Shown here: positions 39,551-45,620 of the stretch, piece by piece
Numbering within the stretch: position 1 is the first letter of the stretch
Layout: each line of letters begins with the position of its first letter
Origin: Spirochaetota bacterium
GTDB taxonomy: Bacteria > Spirochaetota > Spirochaetia > DTKZ01
Assembly: GCA_026418195.1 (NCBI GenBank)
Contig: JAOABU010000011.1
Coordinates: 1-45,620 of the forward strand
Reading direction: 5' to 3'
Length of the DNA stretch: 45,620 bases
Translations under genes and position numbers: made by a program
Notes under the pieces: model-generated
Told to the model about the DNA's origin: nothing
The model's database searches: none
What the model saw: the letters and a program-made list of their open reading frames with translations, nothing else

Positions 39551-40086
39551 CCCACTTCCTCCACAAGGATACGATCGTTCGTATAGATGCAGATTCTAGA
39601 AGCTATCTTCAAGGAAGCTTCGGCAATTTCCCTCGCACTGAAGGAGGAAGACTGTAAAAATGCCAGGGCGGCCGCATACGCATAAGGACCTCCGGATCCG
39701 ATTCCAATCACTCCTTCCTCAGGTTCAATTACATCTCCTGTCCCCGACAGTAGAAACATTTTTTCTCGATCTGCTACCAGCAAAAGAGCTTCCAACCGCC
39801 TTAGGACTCTGTCAGTTCGCCAATCCTTGGCTAGTTCTACGGCAGCTCGAGTAAGTTCCCCCCCATATTCTTTCAACTTCGTTTCGAATCGCTCGAATAG
39901 GGTGAATGCATCGGCGGTTGCTCCTGCGAATCCTACCAGCACTCGATCATCGTACACCTTTCGAACCTTTTTAGCGTTTCCCTTCATCACCGTGTTGCCC
40001 ATCGTTACCTGACCGTCTCCTGCCATAGCGGTTCGCCCATCCTTCCGAACAGCTAAAATCGTAGTTCCATGGATTTTTATGCCCAT
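39547..40086 (-). CDS. hslV: HslV protease subunit
   Basis: [30 protein letters not shown]; 4-bp overlap with hslU. Confidence 0.97.
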   Translation of the reverse strand: MGIKIHGTTILAVRKDGRTAMAGDGQVTMGNTVMKGNAKKVRKVYDDRVLVGFAGATADAFTLFERFETKLKEYGGELTRAAVELAKDWRTDRVLRRLEALLLVADREKMFLLSGTGDVIEPEEGVIGIGSGGPYAYAAALAFLQSSSFSAREIAEASLKIASRICIYTNDRILVEEVG

Positions 40087-40095
40087 CGTACCCTC

Positions 40096-40995
40096 CTAAG
40101 ATTTCCTCATGCCATGGGGATGAGCCCGAATATAGACATCCTTCAATGCATCGATCCCAATATGGGTGTATACCTGCGTGGTGGACAGACTAGAATGCCC
40201 TAACAGTTCTTGTACGATCCGAATATCTGCCCCACGGTTCAAGATGTGGGTGGCAAAACTATGACGGATCGTATGGGGGCTTGCATGTTTCTGGATCCCC
40301 AACTCTTCTATCCGTTTCTGCAATAGGTAAGCGACTCCACGAGGGGTGAGCCTTCTCCCAAAAGCGTTGACAAAAAGAGCTGTTTCTTCCTTATTCCCGT
40401 ATAGGGAAACCCGTTCATCCCTCAATGGAATGTATTGTGCAAGCGCCTCTTGCGCTTTTTTCCCTAGAAAGACAAACCGCTCCTTCCTCCCCTTCCCGAG
40501 GATCCTGAACCGGCTCACTCCCCATGCCCATTGGGACCTCCTCAATGAGACCAACTCTGCTACTCTACAGCCAGTAGAGTACAGGACTTCAAACAGGGCA
40601 TTGTTTCTTAGTTCTAGAAAGGAGTTCCCCTCTTTGCTCAAGAACCTATCGATCTCTTCTTCGAAGAGCACAGAGGGTAGGGTTTTCGCGACTTTGAGTC
40701 CTCCAAACCCATCTAAAGGATTCCGGACCAACATACCTTGGTCCAGTCCCCATTGGAAGAATCCCCTCAAAGCAGCGAGGTTCCGATTGATGGAGGAAGG
40801 AGAGAGGCCTTTTTGAAATAAGTATCCTAAATACTGTCGAATATGGGTAGGAGTAAGATCCCAACCCTCCATTCCCGCCTTCCAGGAAAAGAAGGTATCC
40901 AGATCCTTGCTATACCCACGGACTGTAGCTGGAGAAAGACGTCTTATTTTTTCCAAATACGTTAGATATTGCTCCAATAGGGAGTCTCGTTTCAT
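40096..40995 (-). CDS. xerC: Tyrosine recombinase XerC/D family (CodV position)
   Basis: STGCRVAELVSL, HTIRHSFATHILNRGADIRIVQELLGHSSLSTTQVYTH. Confidence 0.92.
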   Translation of the reverse strand: MKRDSLLEQYLTYLEKIRRLSPATVRGYSKDLDTFFSWKAGMEGWDLTPTHIRQYLGYLFQKGLSPSSINRNLAALRGFFQWGLDQGMLVRNPLDGFGGLKVAKTLPSVLFEEEIDRFLSKEGNSFLELRNNALFEVLYSTGCRVAELVSLRRSQWAWGVSRFRILGKGRKERFVFLGKKAQEALAQYIPLRDERVSLYGNKEETALFVNAFGRRLTPRGVAYLLQKRIEELGIQKHASPHTIRHSFATHILNRGADIRIVQELLGHSSLSTTQVYTHIGIDALKDVYIRAHPHGMRKS

Positions 40996-43091
40996 GATTC
41001 TTCCTCTTCTGCAGAATGGAGGTAATCACAATCAGGATTGATGCAGGCTTTGTGGGTACCAAGTTTCTTGTCACTCTTTTCAACCAAGAACCATCCACAC
41101 TTGGGGCATTTGGTTTCCAGAGGTTTGTAATAGGTGATGAAATCACAGGCTGGATAATTGGTGCATCCATAGAACTCCTTCCCGCGGCCTTTCGCTTTTT
41201 TCCTCGCGACGATCTTTCCGTTACACCCTGGACGGGGACAATCTGCCAACGGGATTGATTTCGTATTTGTGCAGGCAGGAAATCCTGAACAAGCTAGAAA
41301 ATATCCATACCGACCTAACTTTTTCACCATGTTTCGACCACAGAGCTCACAAACATAATCGGTCTCTTCATCCAAGACACCTTTGATAGATTCTATCGTT
41401 TCTAGGACGTGCTCCACCTTCTTTCGGAAGGGTAGGTAAAACTCCCGTACCATGCTCACCCACTCTCCCCCATTCGTTTCTATCCGATCCAGTTTGGTCT
41501 CCATCTCGGCTGTAAAGTTCACATCAATCACATCGGGAAACGACTTTACCAATAGATCGTTTATGGCCCTTCCCAGCGCGGTAGGTACGAGTTGACGGTT
41601 TTTTCGAACCACATAGTATCGATCCAACAGGACGGAAATAATGGGCGCGTAGGTAGAAGGTCGTCCAATACCCTTCTCTTCCAGAGCTTTTACGATGGTA
41701 GCATCTGTATAACGAGCAGGACCTTGGGTAAAGTGTTGCTCGCGAATGAACTGTACGCAGGTCAGCACGTCTCCTACGTTCAAAGTAGGCAACTTTTTCT
41801 CCGTTTCCTTGGTAGCTAAGAGATCCAATACAGCCTGGAAACCTTTCTCTGTTGTTTTGGTATAGGAAGCCCGGAACACGGCCTCTCCCGCTTGAATATC
41901 CACGGAGATCGTTTTCTGTTGAGCCGGTATCATCTGGGATGCTACAAATCGTTCCCAGATGATGGAGTATAGTCGATATTGATCCTTGTTCAAGTAAGGT
42001 TTCACATATGCAGGGGTATACTCCACCATGGTAGGCCGAATGGCTTCATGGGCATCCTGAGCATCTTTACTCACCGAATAATAGTTGGGGACTTCCGGTA
42101 CCTTCCCCGGATACTCTTTAGATAGGAAAGCTCGTACCTCTTCCAATGCAGTGTTGGAAATTCGGGTTGAATCGGTCCGCATATAGGTAATTAATCCAAT
42201 CCGATTACTCCCGATATTCACCCCTTCATAGAGTTGTTGAGCGATTTGCATCGTCTTCTTTGAAGTGAACCCAAGACGGTTCGCTGCCGTCTGCTGCAAC
42301 TGCGAGGTCGTAAACGGAGGTCTAGGGCGGATGTTTTTTTCCGATTCCTTCACCTCCTTCACGATGAAGGCTACTCCTTGTAGCTTCTTCTCCAGTTCTT
42401 CCACATCTTGGGCAGACTTCAGTTCTAGTTTCCCTTCCCCGTATTTCACAAGGGTAGCCAAGAACTGCGTTTTCCCCTTGGCAAGTTCCGCATTGAGGGT
42501 CCAGTATTCCTCTGGAACGAAGGATTCTACTTCCGCTTCTCGCTCACAGATCAATCGAAGGGCCACCGATTGCACTCTGCCTGCCGAAAGACCGTTCTTT
42601 ACCTTCTGCCAAAGAATAGGGGAAAGATTGTACCCCACAATTCGATCCAGAACTCTTCGAGCTTTCTGAGCGTTCACCTTGGGAATCGAAATATCCCCGG
42701 GTTTTTGAACCGCTTCCCGGATCGCTTGCGGGGTAATCTCGTTGAATACGATTCGTTTTACCTGAATTTGAGGGTTCTTTTTTAGGATAGCGTTCTGGAT
42801 GTGGTACGAGATAGCCTCTCCTTCCCGATCGTTATCCGAAGCGAGAAGCACATTCCCCGCTTTATTTGCCGCTACCTGGAGTTCTTTTAAAATCTTTGCT
42901 TTACCCCGAACGGTGATGTATTCGGGTTCAAAATCGTGCTCTACATCCACTGCCAACCGTGATTTGGGTAGATCGATCAGATGTCCCATAGAAGCCTTCA
43001 CTGCATATCCAGGGCCTAAATATTTTTCTATGGTTTTTGCCTTGGCAGGAGACTCCACGATTAGCAATGTATGAACCTTTTTTTCCGCCAT
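40992..43091 (-). CDS. topA: DNA topoisomerase I
   Basis: Start MAEKKVHTLLIVESPAKAKTIEKYLG at 43091; NRIGLITYMRTDSTRIS; three C-terminal zinc ribbons. Confidence 0.97.
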   Translation of the reverse strand: MAEKKVHTLLIVESPAKAKTIEKYLGPGYAVKASMGHLIDLPKSRLAVDVEHDFEPEYITVRGKAKILKELQVAANKAGNVLLASDNDREGEAISYHIQNAILKKNPQIQVKRIVFNEITPQAIREAVQKPGDISIPKVNAQKARRVLDRIVGYNLSPILWQKVKNGLSAGRVQSVALRLICEREAEVESFVPEEYWTLNAELAKGKTQFLATLVKYGEGKLELKSAQDVEELEKKLQGVAFIVKEVKESEKNIRPRPPFTTSQLQQTAANRLGFTSKKTMQIAQQLYEGVNIGSNRIGLITYMRTDSTRISNTALEEVRAFLSKEYPGKVPEVPNYYSVSKDAQDAHEAIRPTMVEYTPAYVKPYLNKDQYRLYSIIWERFVASQMIPAQQKTISVDIQAGEAVFRASYTKTTEKGFQAVLDLLATKETEKKLPTLNVGDVLTCVQFIREQHFTQGPARYTDATIVKALEEKGIGRPSTYAPIISVLLDRYYVVRKNRQLVPTALGRAINDLLVKSFPDVIDVNFTAEMETKLDRIETNGGEWVSMVREFYLPFRKKVEHVLETIESIKGVLDEETDYVCELCGRNMVKKLGRYGYFLACSGFPACTNTKSIPLADCPRPGCNGKIVARKKAKGRGKEFYGCTNYPACDFITYYKPLETKCPKCGWFLVEKSDKKLGTHKACINPDCDYLHSAEEEES

Positions 43092-43093
43092 TC

Positions 43094-44080
43094 TTACCTC
43101 TTTCGTTCCAATTCTTCTCGAAGCTGTTCGGCCAACCATTGACCGGGAGAAAGGTTTGTTGCAGTGTTATGTACCCTTGCAAGCTGTGAATCAGTTTCTA
43201 GGTTTTGATCCCCTCGCATTCCCCAGTAGTTCAGTATATCTCGACAGGTTCCTACTACAGGAGCTCCTTCTTCCCCCAACTGTTTCGTACCTCCTCCTTG
43301 CGCAGACTCCATCCCTACTTGATGAACAAAAAGGTCTCTCCCTTGCTCCAACGCGTAATCCGAAGTGATCAATGCTCCTGAACCCAGAGGAGCTTCCACT
43401 ACCACTACCCCTCTGGAGAGGCCGCTGATCATCCTATTCCTAGCCGGGAAGTGATAGGGCAACGGGGCAGTTCCGGGAGGATATTCCGAAAGGAACATCC
43501 CTCCTTCCTGGAGAACTCGTTCGCCAAGTTTCCTGTTCGACATGGGATACACGGAATCGGGCCCATGTCCAAGCACAGCAATCGTTTTACCCCCACTATC
43601 CACAGCTCCCTTATGAGCTTCTCCGTCGATCCCCCGGGCCAGGCCGGAAACGATCACCATCCCCAACGAGGAAGCTTCCTTAGCTAAGGCATAGGCTGCT
43701 TTCCTACCTTCTGTTGTAGGTTGGCGGGTCCCAACGATGGCAAGGAAGGTTTCATTCCAAGAAGGGAGAATGCCCCGGTAGAACAGTAGGAAGGGGGGAT
43801 CATAGATCTCTTTCAACTGGGGAGGATATGAAGAGTCCAACGGTGTTAGGAACTGGATTCCCCTCTTCATCATAACGGTGGCTATCTTTTCTGCAGATTC
43901 CAGAAGGATAGAAGGATCCCAGATCGTATTCCTAGGAATTCTACGGAACCTTGACACCAAGTCTATGGGTTTCAACGCACGAAAATCCTCCACTCCCCTC
44001 ACGGTCTCCAGGAGAGAGACTCGTTCTGAGAACTTCAAACTCGGAATGCTCCCTATCGATAATGCCAACAGTTCTTTCAC
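43094..44080 (-). CDS. dprA: DNA processing protein DprA/Smf
   Basis: VGTRQPTTEGRKAAYALAKE, VSGLARGIDGEAHKGAVDSGGKTIAVLGHG. Confidence 0.96.
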   Translation of the reverse strand: MKELLALSIGSIPSLKFSERVSLLETVRGVEDFRALKPIDLVSRFRRIPRNTIWDPSILLESAEKIATVMMKRGIQFLTPLDSSYPPQLKEIYDPPFLLFYRGILPSWNETFLAIVGTRQPTTEGRKAAYALAKEASSLGMVIVSGLARGIDGEAHKGAVDSGGKTIAVLGHGPDSVYPMSNRKLGERVLQEGGMFLSEYPPGTAPLPYHFPARNRMISGLSRGVVVVEAPLGSGALITSDYALEQGRDLFVHQVGMESAQGGGTKQLGEEGAPVVGTCRDILNYWGMRGDQNLETDSQLARVHNTATNLSPGQWLAEQLREELERKR

Positions 44081-44814
44081 CGTAGAGCTCCCTGCAGCAC
44101 TTGCTCTTTCAGTTTCCTTGCCTCCTCCCGTTTGCTTCCTGCGGCTGGTGTACTGATGATCCGGTCATACAAAGCGATGGCATCGTCGATCTTCCCCTGC
44201 GAGAGAAACGCCCGAGCCAAGAGAAACATAGCCCCTACATGTTGTTGTTGTCTTTCCAGCAATCTCTGCAACAGAGGGATCGCCTTCGAAGGAGTGCCTA
44301 GTTCAAACACGTAGAGAACGGACAATCCGTACATGGCATCCACGTAGTTTTTATCTAATTCCAGACAACGCAAGTAAGACCGCTCTGATTCGGACAAAAG
44401 GGCCGCGCGTTCTTCCAAGTTCTGGACTCCCTTTGCTAATCGAGCTGCTGCGATTCCCCGATAGAGAAACAAACCGGGTTGCTCGGGAGCGATACGAATC
44501 GCTTGATCTAAGGCTTCCAGCGCAGGGCCGAACATCCCCCTATCCATGTAAGCCAACGCTAAAAGACGATAGTACGTAAGGAGTTTATCTGTTGCCTTTA
44601 CCTTTTCTTCTACGAGGGATTTGTACTTTTTTACTTCCCTGCGTAGTTCTTCGATACGAGCTTCGGTAGTACTTGCAGTAGTATAATCCGGTGACTCTAA
44701 CTCAAGAAGCTTTTTCACCACAGTCTCATTCTGCCTAGAACATGCTGTAACCAGAGGCAAGAGAATGATGAGGCTCATTAGGGGTCCTACGTTCTCCTGT
44801 CTCCAGAGATTCAC
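44077..44814 (-). CDS. TPR-repeat lipoprotein
   Basis: LLPLVTACS lipobox; repeated TPR-type helices (LLALAYMDRGMFGPALEALDQAIRIAP). Confidence 0.88.
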   Translation of the reverse strand: MNLWRQENVGPLMSLIILLPLVTACSRQNETVVKKLLELESPDYTTASTTEARIEELRREVKKYKSLVEEKVKATDKLLTYYRLLALAYMDRGMFGPALEALDQAIRIAPEQPGLFLYRGIAAARLAKGVQNLEERAALLSESERSYLRCLELDKNYVDAMYGLSVLYVFELGTPSKAIPLLQRLLERQQQHVGAMFLLARAFLSQGKIDDAIALYDRIISTPAAGSKREEARKLKEQVLQGALR

Positions 44815-45585
44815 GGTTCGCTCCTCCTTCCTTCAGCTTCGGATAGGATAGCAGGAGTAGCTGAAGCTCCAATTCGATCCGCCCCAGCCTCGATCATGGC
44901 CCGTGCAGTTGCATAATCTCGAATCCCTCCAGCAGCCTTCACTCCATGGTTCTTTCCCGCTAGGATTCGAAGTAAGGCAACATCCTCTACCGTTGCTCCC
45001 TTGGATGCAAATCCAGTCGAAGTTTTTAACATATGAGCACCGGCAAGAATGGCCAACACCCCCCCTAATAACTTCTCTTCCTCGGTCAAGAGGCAAGTTT
45101 CCAGAATCACCTTCACTAGTCGCCCTTGAGCTGCTTGTACCACCGCATAAATATCCTTGAATACTGCAGGAATGTTTCCATCCTTTAAGAGTCCGATAGG
45201 GATTACCGTATCAAACTCATCACATCCGTCCTCCAAGGCCATGCGAACCTCTGTAGCCTTCGATGAAGACTCCGTGTACCCCAAGGGGAAGCCGATCACG
45301 GTACACACTTTTACTCCTGAACCTTTCAAGCGGTCGACCGCTCTTCGAACACGATTAGGGGGAATACAGACACTAAAAGGTTTCCATAAGATGGCTTCCT
45401 GAAAGAGTTTTTCGAATGCTTCCCTGGTAGCTTCCGGTTTTAAAAGGGTGTGATCGAAATAAGAGGCAAGCTTCTGCCCCGGCGAAGCCCTGCAAGGGGA
45501 AACGGATTCCTTGGGCAAGGAGATCCCCGCAGCCACCAGTTCTCGAGTCACATAGGTGCGAATCTCGTCTATCCGAGTAATGAGC
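44811..45585 (-). CDS. deoC: Deoxyribose-phosphate aldolase DeoC, 5' end interrupted by adapter/contig end
   Basis: DHTLLKPEAT, VCTVIGFPLGYTESSSKATE, KTSTGFASKGAT, VKAAGGIRDYATARAMIEAGADRIGAS. Native codons end at L11 of the ORF-track protein. Confidence 0.95.
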
Positions 45586-45620
45586 CTGTCTCTTATACAC
45601 ATCTCCGAGCCCACGAGACC
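45586..45620 (+). other. Illumina Nextera transposase adapter remnant (artefact)
   Basis: CTGTCTCTTATACACATCTCCGAGCCCACGAGAC (45586-45619) matches the Nextera mosaic end plus read-2 adapter; base 45620 may be the first index base. Confidence 0.98.

Noticed and set aside
45373-45600. Minus ORF beginning MYKRQ
   Set aside because: N-terminus translated from the Nextera adapter; overlaps deoC in another frame.
1-45620. Search by eye for tRNA, rRNA, CRISPR arrays, transposases, phage genes
   Set aside because: None recognised; the only recombinase-like gene is the housekeeping-type xerC in a conserved operon position.

Overview
The window is a spirochaete-type genomic contig. Its core is a 39-gene, single-strand (minus) cluster of about 36 kb running from deoC at the right edge to a CheA-like gene at 9205. 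Gene order in transcription direction: deoC(partial)-TPR lipoprotein-dprA-topA-xerC-hslV-hslU-flgB-flgC-fliE-fliF-fliG-fliH-fliI-fliJ-flbB-fliK-flgD-flgE-flbD-motA-motB-fliL-fliM-fliY-fliO-fliP-fliQ-fliR-flhB-flhA-flhF-flhG-hyp-fliA-fapA(DUF342)-hyp-DUF6115/SwrB-like-cheA-like. A second block on the left holds a divergent lipoprotein/secA pair, an M23/LysM peptidase, and a coupled plus-strand lepB-ftsI-maf (DUF115) operon. Signals beyond ordinary annotation: (i) a perfect 16-bp inverted repeat with a 6-nt AAGGAG loop and a U5 tail inside flbD, in the middle of the flagellar cluster; (ii) back-to-back divergent sigma70-like promoters placing both secA and a truncated lipoprotein gene (absent from the ORF track) in leaderless position; (iii) a 40-aa putative secreted peptide gene missed by the ORF track; (iv) a probable CTG start codon for fliO; (v) FlgE K165/C178 at the spirochaete lysinoalanine cross-link positions; (vi) a Nextera adapter remnant at the right end that creates the false N-terminus MGSEMCIRDR on DeoC. 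No RNA genes, CRISPR arrays or mobile elements were recognised. No claim was checked against a database.
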